From positions 84,426 to 148,425 of the forward strand of contig JTDE01000206.1 in assembly GCA_014338405.1 (NCBI GenBank): DNA of 64,000 nt, read 5' to 3'. The notes beneath the pieces were generated by a model. The model saw only the letters and a program-made list of their open reading frames with translations, did not search any database and was not told the DNA's origin. This stretch comes from Paragonimus skrjabini miyazakii. Its lineage: Eukaryota > Platyhelminthes > Trematoda > Plagiorchiida > Troglotrematidae. Position 1 is the stretch's first letter. Each line of letters starts with the position of its first letter. The position numbers and the translations under genes are program-made. This document shows, piece after piece, positions 50,844 to 63,736 of this stretch.

Positions 50844-50964
50844 ATGGGTATTCTGTTAAGCATAACTGTTTTGGGGCTGTACTGTGTTCACCACTTTGCA
50901 AACAACAGTTCCAACAGAAATATATCAGACTGCTGCACATCCCTGGTGCTGTCGATACAATATG
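50844..50964 (+). CDS. Candidate signal-peptide first exon
   Basis: ATG opens 40 codons plus one base, ending at a GTAATA donor. The start MGILLSITVLGLYCVHHF looks like a signal peptide and is followed by NNSSNRNISDCC, with two N-glycosylation-type sites and a cysteine pair. A following segment near 52072 (acceptor AAACCTACAG) would fit in phase and end after 12 codons. The opposite strand is also open here, and no trans-splice or promoter signal is visible. Confidence 0.22.
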
Positions 50965-52743
50965 GTAATAATACATTAAGGTATATTTATAAGAGAAATT
51001 ATAATCCATCAGACATAATTCTCTGTTCACTTATAATTTATTGATAACAGTGATGCACTATGCGTAAAACTATTCATCACACGTAGTAGTTCATGTGTCA
51101 TGGATCGAGTGGACATTGATAACAATAGACGACACACATCACGCAACAGACATATAATCATCCATCCACAGTGATGTTAGCAATACTTGTGTATTGTATA
51201 TAAACACTTAACGCTGGTATAAGTCACCTTGTCAAAATGTCAATCTCATAAGTGGGATTTTTTTGGTTACAATTAATTCGTATGCTCAGTCCAAGTTGTT
51301 ATGTTCTTTTTAGACAAAAATATTGTACCAACCTAGTAGGTCGCGTGGACGCCAGCTGCACTGAGAACCGGATACACACTATCGTTAAGTAGACATTGGA
51401 GTTTCCGGACCTACAGGTCAGTGGTCTGGGTATAAACGCATAGTAGTGCTACTGACATCGCAGTTTGAGCTTGTTCACATTTTACCATGATGCGGCGAAC
51501 TGACAGTTAGAAGACGGCGCGACTCTAGATTTTTCAAAAATGCAAGTGGGCGTAGCAGAAGTTAGAGTAGTACGAGCAGAGTGAAAGAGATGTCAGGAAA
51601 ATTCATCGTAGTAAGGTGCAAGCTGAATATATATCCTCTCTAACTACAAGTTAAAAATCAGGTCCAGTGACATTCTGTTTAGTTCAGTGACAGTAACATT
51701 AGCCTTAATGTACCCGATACATGGAGATGTTCACAGTATGGTCTTCAGAAGTACGGATTGTAATAAAATCGACGCAAAAACGATAGCTCCACAATAATTG
51801 TATAGGTATCAATATTAAGCCCAAATGAAAAAGACCTAATGGTTAGTCAACAAGTAGAAGACATTTGCATTTAGAGGTCGGAAAGTGTCACGTTGTTCCT
51901 CGTGCCCACATGATGATAGTGAACCACCATTTTCCAACCAGTCAACTCCCACATTCATATATCGCATATCACGAAGGCGTGGTTACTTTTTCGATCGACT
52001 AATTTTTTTAAGTGCATAACCGGCATAACCAATTTTAAACCTACAGGAAACCTGAAGATTATTGATTTGTTGAATACACCAACATGACAGTGAACGGACT
52101 AACGGCAGCTTTGCAACAAGCAAGGAGAACTACGGTCTCTAACAAGAAGTATGCTCATTTGAATCATTAAAAGTACCGAATCAAATTGATCAAACACCGC
52201 GTTTGACTTCCTTGCATCATTTTAGTGCACAAGATAGTCGTGGAATTTTACTGGGGCTTTTTTTCACTTCCCTGTGTGGGTTATTTTGACAGAATTCAGC
52301 CTACTACCCTCTAATAAATGATTAATTAATAACAATGATAAATGATAATAATTATACTGGAAAACACAGGATTATTTCAGAATTCACAATTAATTCGACA
52401 CATCATCCGTAAGCTTACTCTGTTATTACTAGAGTTTGTGGAAAGGAGTGGTGTAACCGCACCACCGTAATTTTCTACGCTCAGCGGAGCCCAGAAAAGC
52501 ATAAACGATTCTTCCGCATCGAAATCTCACATAGCAGTATTCTGACTAGTGTAAGGTTAACATCGTTGAGAGTATGTGAGTTTAAAGACAAATAGGCGAA
52601 CATATGTTTTCGATAATTCATCTTCAGGCCGGTACAATTGTACAAGGGGTCGATAGAGTTTGATGGAAATATTGGTCAGACTTATTATGGAGAAATTAGG
52701 CAACTGATCAAACAGCTGGCGACAGCTTGATTGGTTTGTTACT
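50965..52743. other. No supported gene
   Basis: A GC-richer patch at 51340-51560 encodes nothing recognisable. Otherwise AT-rich. Confidence 0.4.
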
Positions 52744-53055
52744 TCACGCCCGTCCATTGGTCAACGATCCGGTGGATTTGTGGCCTTGGTAGACGCAGTG
52801 CGTGAACAGACCGCTTTTGATGACATAACACCGGGTCTGGCAGCCTGATTCCGAAAGAACCAGCAGTACAGTGTTCTCATTCGGATTGGATTTGATGGGC
52901 TGCATGGCATACGATGTACCACTTGCAGTGACGCAAACAACACAAAGGGCCGTCTTTGCGCCTCCAGCGAATGGCCCCTGAAGTGGGCCTGCTTTTTGAA
53001 ATATCCATAACCTAAGCCTATCCAGCCGGCAATCTGAGAAAAATAAACTATCCAT
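52744..53055 (-). CDS. Unclassified 103-codon frame in a GC-richer patch
   Basis: ATG to TGA. The second half reads SYAMQPIKSNPNENTVLLVL and SGCQTRCYVIKSGLFTHC. Another minus frame is open over the same bases (MRTLYCWFFRNQAARPG). The patch is GC-richer than its surroundings, so it could be an exon or an old transposon piece. No motif decides. Confidence 0.2.
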   Translation of the reverse strand: MDSLFFSDCRLDRLRLWIFQKAGPLQGPFAGGAKTALCVVCVTASGTSYAMQPIKSNPNENTVLLVLSESGCQTRCYVIKSGLFTHCVYQGHKSTGSLTNGRA

Positions 53056-55063
53056 CAGCTACTTCATGAACGTTGTTCACCTGCGTTTCTCTTTGAAAGG
53101 TCAGTCTATATACTATGAGTTGTGTCTGTTGCCTGAGGACACTAACCAATTTATATGTAATAGCCTTATCTATGCAGCCCCTTTGCTATGGCAACACTCC
53201 ATAATGGTATAGAACCTCAGACAAGTTTCGGAGATTTGGTAAATGTAGCACCAATAAACTAGCCCAGTATGTTAGTTACCCATTAGCCGTAACCCCAATT
53301 GTACTAACGCATGTACACACACTGTTCTTTAGAAGGTGTACATTAGCGTTCTTATCGAAAATGATCGCACAATGTGGCGTGAACCCTATTAGGTTTCCGT
53401 AAGACACTGAACTCTAAAAATGAAGTTGATACGCTTTGCAGGCTATCCGTATAAATTGAATTATATACAAAGGCATTACGGAAAGAAACATCCTATATTG
53501 AAGAGGTCTAAATGAATGAGAAGCTCCTAATCAAGAAACATGGCATGTTTAAGTGACCATAGTCAAAGTGATGAAATGAAGTTGACTATACTCACCACTA
53601 GAGCATCACTAGAGCGTCGCTGACCAAATACAAAAGTCCTGGAGCTTAATAATGAAATGCCCAAGGAATATGTGTAATCGTTCGCTTAACGCGAAAGTAA
53701 ACAGATTTCGTTCATGAAAGATTAGATATAAGTGGCAACATCCTGGCGAAGTTGTGATTGTCAGCCAGTTCACATCAATGTTTGTACCCTTCTACTGACA
53801 AATTCTTCCATCAGTCAGCTACACCGGTTGACGCAAAAAATACACTGATTTTTTTTCGATCACATTATTCTACTTACACTGATTTTTTAAAATTACATTT
53901 ATATCACTACTGATGACCGCGGTGGACACAGAGGATTTTTCTGAAGAACCCAAATGTGTGCACGATTACTGTTATTTGCCAATATACGTCAATGGATATC
54001 ACTGAAGGTGGCCCTCAGTACGCACGTCCGTTCTGTTTGCTACAGTAACATAAACTCACCTACTAAATGGAACAATTCATAAGGCAATGGTGCTGTTCAT
54101 CTGGAACCAGCTCATTTTATTATGATGGAAAACCTATGTAGCAACGGAACGCCCAAGAAGGTAGCAAGACTTGTATACTATAAAACAATGAGTGGCGGTT
54201 GCGTTAAGCACAATTAATATCCCAAAGCTCCAATAAATCGTCATTTTCACGCACCGAAATAAACACTTCATTTTGCCGAGGCAATTGCTATTAAACTATT
54301 GAAGCCGCCATTGTGTGTGCAAAAGGGACTGTTTATTAAATTGGCACTAACTTGGTAGTGTTAGTGAATTTCTTCTTTTCCCCACACTTGGACAGAACAC
54401 TCTCCGTATGTGACAATTTTATGCCTATTTTGTAATTTTCATTTCTGCAGTATGTAGTTGATAAGATGCAGCGAAATCATTTCAAACAAAGGTCGTGCAA
54501 TATACCACTACTAGCTTATCACTCCAAATCCAATAAATTGCGTTGAAAATATTGTACTCAGCTTTTGAAAGGATCAAGAAAAGTTTGAGTTTCATCGTGA
54601 ACAGCATTGTAAATTGGTCGGCTAATCGGTTGGACGCATGTCCTTCACAAAATGTTTGCGGTAGTTCATCCCTCACAGTCATAGAAAGAAATGCGTAGTA
54701 CGGCACTGGATGACTAAGTGTTTATAGTCGATCACATGCGCCAAAGCGTCAATTCCGACCGTGGGGTTAGGACGCCAAACCAGAACGTTGTTCGTTACCT
54801 AGCGACAGTGAAAAAACTTCTACAATCCTTCATTTGTTTCATGTGTGGAAAAACGGTTTGCCTGTGTGTCTGTGATTGATTAAACCTGCCAACAAGTTTC
54901 TCCACAAAGTGGAACAACTTAATCAGAAAGCGCATATGAAATTTAAATGACGGCCAGTCTCTAAACCAAAGGCATAAATATCCAAATGCTGTGAGTTACT
55001 CTTCGAAAATTGATGTAACAGGGTTGTTGGAAATCCCACCTTAGTTGTGAGAACATATCAACT
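53056..55063. other. No gene seen
   Basis: AT-rich with chance frames only. Confidence 0.5.
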
Positions 55064-58000
55064 TTACTGATCTATCTGGAGTAATGGATGTGTATTTCCA
55101 GGTAATCTAACTTCCAGACAGTTGTGAGCAGGACACACACATTCATTACAAGGCATGTTGTGTGAAGTGCTAGATGAGAGTTTTCTCAACAATTCTGAAC
55201 CTGAAAACAATCCAGGTGACACTGGGTGCGATACCATTTTTTCAAACCTTTGACTTATGATCACTTCATATCATAACTGAAAAGAATACAAAACCGAAAG
55301 ATCAAACTATCATTGAAATTTCAATGTTCAATGAGATTGCAATATAGGTTATCAGCCCACGTATATTATGTAATCAAAAGAACTCCGGTTTTTTACAGTC
55401 TACACATAAATGCCAGGTTACAAAAGTTCGACAAGAAAAGAGATCTATCAAAAACGAGCCATTCATAATGCAGCTTATAGTGATGACCGTCAAGAAAACC
55501 ATCGAACACTTGGAAGCAATACTGTACACAGATTTGACAATTATGGGTCGAGTAATTCGTGTACAATTGATCATGTTCAGGGTGAATGTAAGTTGAATGT
55601 TGCTACCGATTCCAATACTCAAAGAAACATCTCGCCTTAGTGCACTGACCGTTTAAGTGGTGGTTAGTCACAAATGATAAGACGTGTATTCACCTTTATA
55701 ACTGAAACAAAACTGAAAGCAAGCAATTGGTTCTCCTCAGCTCGAAGATTTCAGACATCAGGCCATTATCAGTAAAATCAAGTTCATCATTTCCTACGAT
55801 GCCGAGAATGTGTCGTTAAACGATTATGTATTATAGATACAACAGAAATAGTTGGTGTTGGTTTACATTGACGATTGTGCGAGTTACAAAGTAAAGTATT
55901 ACAACTTGCTTGTAAAATTGCTCACTTCAGTCTATCTAATATAAAATGAGGGAATGATGACAACGCGTTTATCTTTCTTTTCGTCTAGGTTCCACCTTAC
56001 ACCATTCGAGTGTCAAAGGCCACCAATCATTAATATATATCACAAACAATGGCCCATTCGATTTGTTAGGCTGGTTCTGTTCCTTGTAACTTCTAATTGC
56101 TTCAAAAGACAATAAGACATTAGAATTGAAAGCTTTCACCTTTTGACGCTGAAACAGATAAAAGTTGGACACATTGGTTGCAAATGCATGAAGACATCTT
56201 TCGTCTGGAAGGTTTTGGGCAAATTTGCGAATGCTACGCGAGATACATCCCAGTTCGCAGGGAAATCGTTAGAAATAGTATTGATTTTCAGTAAATACAT
56301 CGTTATATACGCACACATCAAGGTTTATAAAGTTTGAATCTTTGTTAATTTATTCGTGTCTAATATAAATGGATAAAAACTGCAGTTATCAAGAAGCATG
56401 GGTTTTGAGAGAGTTTTAGAAGGCTATAAAAAGATGTCAACATTACTAGTCTGATGCATGCCGTATATGATTGAATAAATTATAGGCGAATGTCTATATT
56501 GGGCTGCGTAATTGTTAGTATTTTATACGATATTTACGAAGCGGATGAAGATGGACTAACGGACTTGTATGACACAACGGCCTCTGGTTAGAATTTCCGT
56601 TTGTGTGTTTAAATTCAGCGCATTTCCGAAATCATCTGCTGAGCACTTGCTCAAAGGCATGCATTGAAAGACATTGATAAGTTACCAAAGAGTTGCGTTA
56701 TAACAAACTAAGTGAGATGGCAACAAATAAATTGAAACAACACATTGAACAAATTGTGGTTTATCATGCTGCCAGATGAATTGCAGTCTCAACTATATGT
56801 CTGTGGTTCATATTGCCCAGTAAGCCGTGCAAAGAAGGTACATACGCTATTGTTACGTAGCAACGTAATGTCGTCATGAACGATTAGCTTGGCGCTACTA
56901 GTGCGGACCTTCTACTCACTACTTTCAATCCAGCATCAAGTAGGATTTAGTTTCGTTTTCAGCAAACATTATGTATTTGCCCACAGCTGTCATACCGGTT
57001 CTCCAGACCTGAGTGAAAAGTTTTCTAGTGCGTGATCTTGTCTAAACCATCCCTCGTCGGGCAATTAAGATGTTTTGATTCAGTGGCGATCAGTTTTAGG
57101 CAAGGATAATATGAAATAACTCCTTCCGCATTTAGCAGAGCTACAGACCCGTACTCCAAGTACTTTTTATGGTTATGCATTTCTCTAGCTAGTCAAAAAT
57201 GACTTCGGATCGCTTAATACAGGTTAGTCAGGCAAGAACAGAACAACTGTTAACAGAACTCCAAAAGAATCTCACTCAGTTATGTTTCAGAACAACCAGG
57301 CCAATGCTGTCCAGTAGTTTTTGTTTTGTTTCGTACATAAAAAAAGCATGTCATGTCCTATTTTTGCCTATAAAATACCCTCTTAATCGCTACACATTTG
57401 CACATAATATGCTCGTTTTACTAAAAAATTTCGTATTGCTAACCACCATTCCACATTAAGCTGATTCATATCGAGATACAACGAAAACACTCTGACGATG
57501 TTCATTTCCAGAACGGACATGTCTGTGTTAATTTAATCTGAAGTTCAGCAAACCTTTGTCATATGAGGTAGTCAGTCGAATCTTAAGAGCATAACACTTA
57601 AGTACATATGCCTAATTTTTGTCTACCTTCCGGGTTCAATTACATTTGAATGATCATTAAGGATTGTTAGTTCATGATACCTCTTGACAGCAAACAGGAA
57701 ATTAAAAATCATCCCTCTATCATTTTAATTTCCTCTTGTTGCCTGTGGTTGTGGTTTTATTTCAAGTAAAACTTGAGCAAACGCCGCCCGTTTCGTCGAA
57801 GTGGACTGTCGTGGATGGCCCGTTTATTTCTTGGTTGGATGAGTCAACCACATATAACTGTCAGCACTCTATTCAGACCTGATCAGTTCACAACCAGTTT
57901 TATTCAGCCTGAAGTCCGGTCAAGTGAGGAGGTGATAAAACACTGACATGACATTTAAGAGTTGGTTGTGTCTGTATTTATTCGGAGGAGCTCAGTAATA

Positions 58001-58822
58001 CAACCGGAATAGTGGGTTAGGACAAGTATAATGATAGAACAAAACATAAGTGTAGAGATATTACTTCAATCGGTTTAAAAGATTATTCTGCGTCATAATG
58101 TGACACTAGTTAGTTACTAATCAGTCAGAATCAGTCTAATGACTTTTATGGATCAGACCACTTCTACCTGTTCCCCCAATATACGTCAAGTATACGGCAA
58201 TACCTTACTGTAAATAATCATCTGGACCCAACAGAATTATTAGTAACTCTCTCAAGGCTGGAAGTTAAAATAGTTTCAAGAAGAGCAAACTTAACTTAAC
58301 TAGCTGAAGTGTTTTCACTAGGATGAACTGGTTGGATGTTGTTGAGTGTGGTGTATGACATGTTTCTAACATCGGGTTCTGCATCGGCGTTCAGATAAGG
58401 ATTATGACAGCAGCACATTACATAATGGATTCTACTGGCAGCAAAACTCGAATCTTACACCATTTTTCGAAACAGGATAGCTGAGAAGGCTATTGACAGC
58501 TGGCATAAACTGTGATGCTAGAGTAGTGTTGACAAGTACTCATTACTAATGAGTATCACAATAGTCTAAGTTTTACTGAGTGTTTACTAACAACATCTTC
58601 ACTTGTAAAATGGCAGGTCTGGTCACTAACTGTTTTTGGCGTAGTTACACTGTGTGATAAGTTTTTGACTAGTCATTTTTATGGGCTGTCTGAACAGCAT
58701 AACGTTCCATTTGAAAGAAATCGCACTTCCAGATTGGTAACAATTCCAAATCGTCCTCTTTTGTGTTGAATAGCTTGAAAATTCAGTAGAAAGATTTCTT
58801 ATAGTGGTCTTTTCTGATTCAG
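55064..58822 (-). CDS. Candidate three-exon gene end
   Basis: Segments 58822-58704, 56148-56001 and 55200-55064 agree in phase, the last ending in TAA. The second has an excellent acceptor (AACTTTTATCTGTTTCAG) and a GTAAGG donor and reads SNGPLFVIYINDWWPLTLEW. The third follows GGATTGTTTTCAG and carries a cysteine-rich stretch, MPCNECVCPAHNC, before LEVRLPGNTHPLLQIDQ. The cysteine spacing hints at a metal-binding knuckle but is too short to assign. The first has a very good acceptor (TTTTGCCACTGTGATTACAG) but a poor donor (GTTATG), so its link is doubtful. The last intron contains the proposed first exon of a plus-strand gene. Confidence 0.33.
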
Positions 58823-61800
58823 CTGTAATCACAGTGGCAAAATAAGGGCATACTACAGACAGTGCACAATCTAACTTTCTAGGAGAGTTGAGTTATTACC
58901 ACATCTGAACATCCTTCTTGGAACAGAATGTTGGTGATGTTGACTTTCCCAATTAACGTTAATGATATGAATTTTCAGAAAAGTTGAGTCTTGTCTTTCC
59001 CCACTGGATGTGAAACAAATGGCTCTGCATTAAGTAGACAAGCAAATAATCTATGCAAAATTGAGCAAGACATTAAATCTTAGAAACAGTTAAAGGCAGT
59101 AATCAAGTTAATAGATGGTATTTTGAAAAGATGACAATAATTCGTAGTACCGTTCAAGAAAAGAGAATGTGAAAAAATTTGAAACGTAAATGGTCCGTTC
59201 GTTGTTATCAGTTGGTGATGTGTAACTTACAGCCCTATAGGTTTAGCTCCTGGCAACGCAACAAGTTGGTGAACCCTACACTAATACATATTTCTCTCGA
59301 AGTGAGGGCGGGTGACTACTTCAATTTCTCGTGCCTTCTCGATTTATAACCGTCAGTTCCATGAGAATTACTTGCTGGCTGACTTAGGTCATTTAATCAG
59401 TGTTAATTCCAAATATCGTGATTCTCTTTTCACTTATGGAGAAAACACAGATTACTCTGTGCATGCTTAAGTAACCGACCTGCCGAAGGTCAGAAATGTA
59501 TGATCAGTTTACATTACTGTTTTCTATCTGCAGGAAACAAACAATACCTACAACTTTCAGTTGTACTGACATAATCGAAAAACACTTTGGTACGAAGACG
59601 TTCTTACAGTGAGAACTTATGCAAAACTGACTGTATGAAACCTAAAGAAAGGATTCTTTAGACGCAATACTTAGGGTTAGACGTCCAAACAAATTTACGA
59701 AACGTCATTACGAACAGGATTCAGAAGTTTACCCTAAGTAATTTTGCGGAAGCAGACCTTCATCAACTGCATCACTGAAAAAGGTTACAGAATGCAAAAT
59801 ATGACTCGACTCTCGTCATTTTGTGACAAAAACATAAGTCTACAACTCTCCACTGATGCTTTTTTGGAAAACTCTGCTTGTCATAACATCTACCTACCCG
59901 CCCGTAGCTGCCAGTACGTGTATATTAGCATCATCTTCCATAGCAAAACAAATCACAGTTGAATCAATCATTTTGTTCATCTTCGTATTACGGAACAACT
60001 ACAACAAAGTGTTGACTTACACCGATCTTATCTTAGTCACGTGTAAATTGCCAGTTCATTGTTGGCAGAGGATGCTGATGAAATCTGTTAAGATGCCATG
60101 ACTTTGAAGCTGTATGTCACATACTCTTACATAATTATACAGTCTTTTTTATCCACTTTTCTCTTATACAACTTACAATTTATGAGATGATCGCTTGTTG
60201 TTATCACAAGATGGTTTGAACAAGTAAAATGTTCACATTGTATGTTGCGTGTCCCCTAACAGTTTGAAATTGTTATTTCTTTTCACAACAGTTAAACATT
60301 TTGTAAACTGTATAAACGACAGACAAAATCTCAAGTGCGGTTCACGCGAACTTTCTCAGATTAAAGGATGGAAGTATTTTGTGGATTGACTGTTGCATTT
60401 ATTTCTTTGACTGGATGAAAATAAATATAATTACAAGCCAGGTCAACTTTTATGGCCGGTAAACTAACACCACATTTATTGGAGTACTTACGTTTTGCTG
60501 AAAACTATTCTATATGTCCAAAGCATGGTATATTAAAACCGACCCTTAAACTAGAAGTGAACGTTTTGAAAATAACATTTTAAAAGAAATATAAAATAAC
60601 GAAACTGCTAAACAGAGACCCGTATTAATAAACCTAATGTTTGTGCATGTTCAGAATGACTGATTGAATTGTAGGGGAAACTAGTTCATCTGTGAAAACA
60701 CAACGAGATTTAGTTTGGCAGTTAGTTGAACTCTCACCGGTAACCCAACGGTAAGTATTAATGACATATGCATTATATCATAAGGAGTACGGATTACTTA
60801 ATGACCTTGTTCACAAGTTTCCAGGCAATAAAGCATAACAAATTCTAGGTGATATAATGGGTCTATTATGGTTTGACACTGAAAGAATGTTGAACTCCGA
60901 ATGCAGATGCAACAACCATAATCAGCATTCAATGTTGGAGAAACTAGACGCCAAATATAATACGAATGTTGTCGAAAAAACGTCACTGTTTTGTCTTATA
61001 TATTTTTAGCCAGCGATAAAACTGAACTACTCAAGGCTTCAAGCATTTCAGGAGTACTATGATCTATTTCGCACGAAAAGCAAACCAAAACTGCGTGGCG
61101 TTTAAGATCGTTAGGTTAACGCGTAATGAAACAACTGAAATGCGGAGCAGTAGGATTTTTAGTTGTCATCTCCATTATCACTATTGTGCTATCAGTATTT
61201 TAGGATTTATTCAGTTTACACAAAAAACTCTAACTTGTTATCGTTGAATCAACCTGAGAACTAAATTAGTAATTTTTTTACAAGTGGTACCGTGTATTCT
61301 GTTCTTTAGTTCCACGATTATAATATTTATTTTGTGACATGTTTATACTTATGTAAATACCTAAAATTACACTTATGTGAGAAAGCTGAAATGTTACCTC
61401 TCCAGGTGCACAAAGCACCTTAGTGTTATGACCTGAATTATAAGAAATTGAATTTAACTATACATTAGTAGACCCGCTTTATACTGCTTTGTTCACGTTG
61501 TCAGAAGAATGAATCTTAGTGAAAACTGCTTCGAGCTTGCTTTCCTCTCTTCAAATATTAGATCGTTAGTGTTATTTGCTAAGAATGAACATTTATGTTT
61601 CATCGAGCGAATTACGCTTGGTGACTTTGTTGCCTATGCAGAAACAATTATATTGGCAAAAAATAAGGAACTCTTGAAACCAGGGTCAACTGATTGAGAA
61701 TTACATTGGCATAATCGGTAACGAGTGAGAGATATCGAAAGCAAAACGCTACCTCGTCCGTTACAAAGCGTTTATCTGTCACCGCCATTATTGCATCACT

Positions 61801-62107
61801 CTGTACGTTTACATTCAACACCCACAAATTATGTACTATTTTGAGACTATATTGAGCAGCTTCTGAAGGTCAGTCTTAAACAAGAAACAGTAATCATGTG
61901 TCAGCTTTTTCCCCCCACGAGGTTCACTATGAGCATTGATTATGAACAATGTAGATTTGTATGTTCCATCATAAGAAATGTTATTTTCAGCTGCGAACCA
62001 ATCACACCTTTATGATTGGTGAGTGCTTGAAGTGTATTCACATTTTACTGTTTGTCTGATCATTATTTTGTTTTAGTGATGCAGAAATCGGCTCGTTTTT
62101 AGGCTAA
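55399..62107 (+). CDS. Candidate small gene with a 28-nt micro-exon
   Basis: Five segments agree in phase. 55399-55587 has its ATG 11 bases after the acceptor GGTTTTTTACAG and a GTAAGT donor. It is followed by 60675-60750 (GTAAGT donor), 61562-61620, the 28-nt segment 61991-62018 (TTATTTTCAG, GTGAGT) and 62077-62107 (ATTTTGTTTTAG, ending TAA). The last intron is 58 bases. The product would be about 120 residues: a polar, Arg/Asn-rich start (MPGYKSSTRKEIYQKRAIHN), then TQRDLVWQLVELSPVTQ, LVLFAKNEHLCFIERITL and an acidic end. Function unknown. The weakest sites are the donor GTGACT at 61621 and the 5-kb first intron, which lies opposite the minus-strand candidate. The lone acceptor before the ATG could be a spliced-leader site. 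Confidence 0.33.
57189..57222 (+). CDS. Weak candidate first exon
   Basis: The acceptor TGCATTTCTCTAG lies 10 bases before an ATG opening MTSDRLIQ up to a CAG GTTAGT donor. The frame continues with QARTEQLLTELQKNL, helix-like, if the donor is not used. Seen as a possible trans-splice acceptor plus start codon. Confidence 0.16.
58823..60674. other. No supported gene apart from a proposed intron
   Basis: A plus-strand frame at 59744-59962 is open and mixed in composition, without boundaries. Otherwise AT-rich. Confidence 0.4.
61010..61105 (+). CDS. Candidate terminal exon or alternative exon
   Basis: A very strong acceptor (TCTTATATATTTTTAG) is followed by 31 codons in phase 0 reading PAIKLNYSRLQAFQEYYDLF and ending in TAA. 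It sits inside the proposed intron 60751-61561 but does not match that chain in phase. It may be an alternative ending of another transcript, or chance. Confidence 0.25.
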   Translation, partial: PAIKLNYSRLQAFQEYYDLFRTKSKPKLRGV

Positions 62108-63514
62108 ATGAATACGGTCGGATGTTTGAATGTTCTAAATCGATCAGATTTGGTTTAAGGTCTGTGGATTTGTTTCCAACAAGTTTTCTATAGGAAAACC
62201 TTGTCCAGATTTTAAATCCTGGTTGTAGCAAGCATATGTTTTAATGATCAGTTTTATCACGGGCAGAACTTTAGTCTGGTGGTTTATCTGTAAAACCGCC
62301 TGCTCAGAAAATCCATCTGAATAAAAATCTGTGTTCAGATTAAGTGATGTTCAATATTGTATTAAAGCCAAAATTGTGCCGTGCAGTTTCCATGGTCGAT
62401 TGAGCATTTTCCTATCTGTATATGGTTTCAAACAAACTAGTGTGACATTGTTATTTACAAAGATATCCAAGGTAACCACACATGCAACAAACGGGATGTA
62501 GACAAGCGAGATAGTTCGTGATGAAATACGATGTGAAACTGTAAGCAGGTAAACATGTGATATAGCACATCTCTCCTTTAGTAACCGATAGTGGCCAAAT
62601 TCAATACAGAGTCAAACAAATGAGAAAACACGAATTAGCCTATTAAAACGAGCCTAAAATACGGCAACATTTGAAGTAGTACACACAAGCAGACATTCTT
62701 TGACAGTCATTAATACAATCTTCGATTTGTTGCATCCAGTAGGCGAAAGTCATCCAGTAAGTTGAAGTTGTTGATGAAAAACTACAAGAATATTTTCAAA
62801 GTTAATTGTGGTTGTTCCACTGGGAGCAGGTGGCAAGCAGTAGCATTTTTGTGGTAACTGCAATAAACCATTTCAATTGATATGTAGACTGTTTTCAACA
62901 TATCATCTGTGTGTTCCGTTACAATTTCAGTGATACTTCCAGATTGTACCCAGAAGGTAGCTATGAGTGATGCGTTTCATTTCGAAGGACTAGACTCTGA
63001 CTGTCTTGTCATCAATAGTCAATCGGCTGACAATTAAGAGTTCAACATTATTACTCGTGATTCGAGTCTGTTCTAAACGAATTTAGCGAATTTCCACTAG
63101 ACCTCTGCGAATCAGCATTTTTTCATCTTGACATATCATTTACTGGTAAACAGTGCTCATATTAACGGATTCAACAAAGCACAAAAAAAGCACATATAAT
63201 ACAACTAGTTACCAAGGGTTGACACAACGATGAAACGTCGAGGATGTTCAACTTAAAGGGGTGCAAACGCAATCTATTAATCTCATTTTAGTTGAGTGAA
63301 GCTTTCACAGACAGTTTGAACAAAGTATGGCATTATAAGCCATCTTTTATTGCTTCTTTGTTGACTAATAAGCAATCACAAGAGCCAATTTGTAAGACCG
63401 GCTTTAAGTAAAATTGACCGGGTATTCTCAAGCCAAATAAAACCTATCAACCTTTAATAGTGGAAACTGAAACACCTGGTGAATTTAGCAAATTAATTAT
63501 CTTTTCCTATACCC
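62108..63514. other. No gene seen
   Basis: AT-rich; possibly the 3' flank of the plus-strand candidate. Confidence 0.5.
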
Positions 63515-63736
63515 TCATTCGGTTTCTTTTTGCTTCCATTTATCTGACAGGACCACACATATAGCCAGTGAGCTGATGACAAAGATAGTAGCAACGATGA
63601 TGATGGTGAGCGTCTTTTTATGTCTGGCGCCAGGCTCAACACACATACAGGTCGAATGAGACCGAGTCTAATCGGAATTGAAAATCAAACTGCGGACGTA
63701 CACAAAGGCTGGACACTGATGTGGGTCAGAAAACCA
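63515..63736 (-). CDS. Candidate C-terminus of a type I membrane protein
   Basis: Two minus-strand segments, 63736-63704 and 63667-63515 (TGA), join in phase 0 across a 36-base intron. The second begins TRSHSTCMCVEPGARHKK, followed by a clean 20-residue membrane helix (TLTIIIVATIFVISSLAICV) and a short charged tail, DKWKQKETE. Cysteines before the helix (one in DPHQCPAF of the first segment, two in STCMC) suggest the end of an EGF-like or other disulfide module next to the membrane. The hydrophobic-then-charged pattern is the strongest protein-level signal among the non-transposon candidates. The acceptor CCGATTAG is modest and the 36-base intron very short. Product unknown; upstream exons would lie beyond the window. 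Confidence 0.4.
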
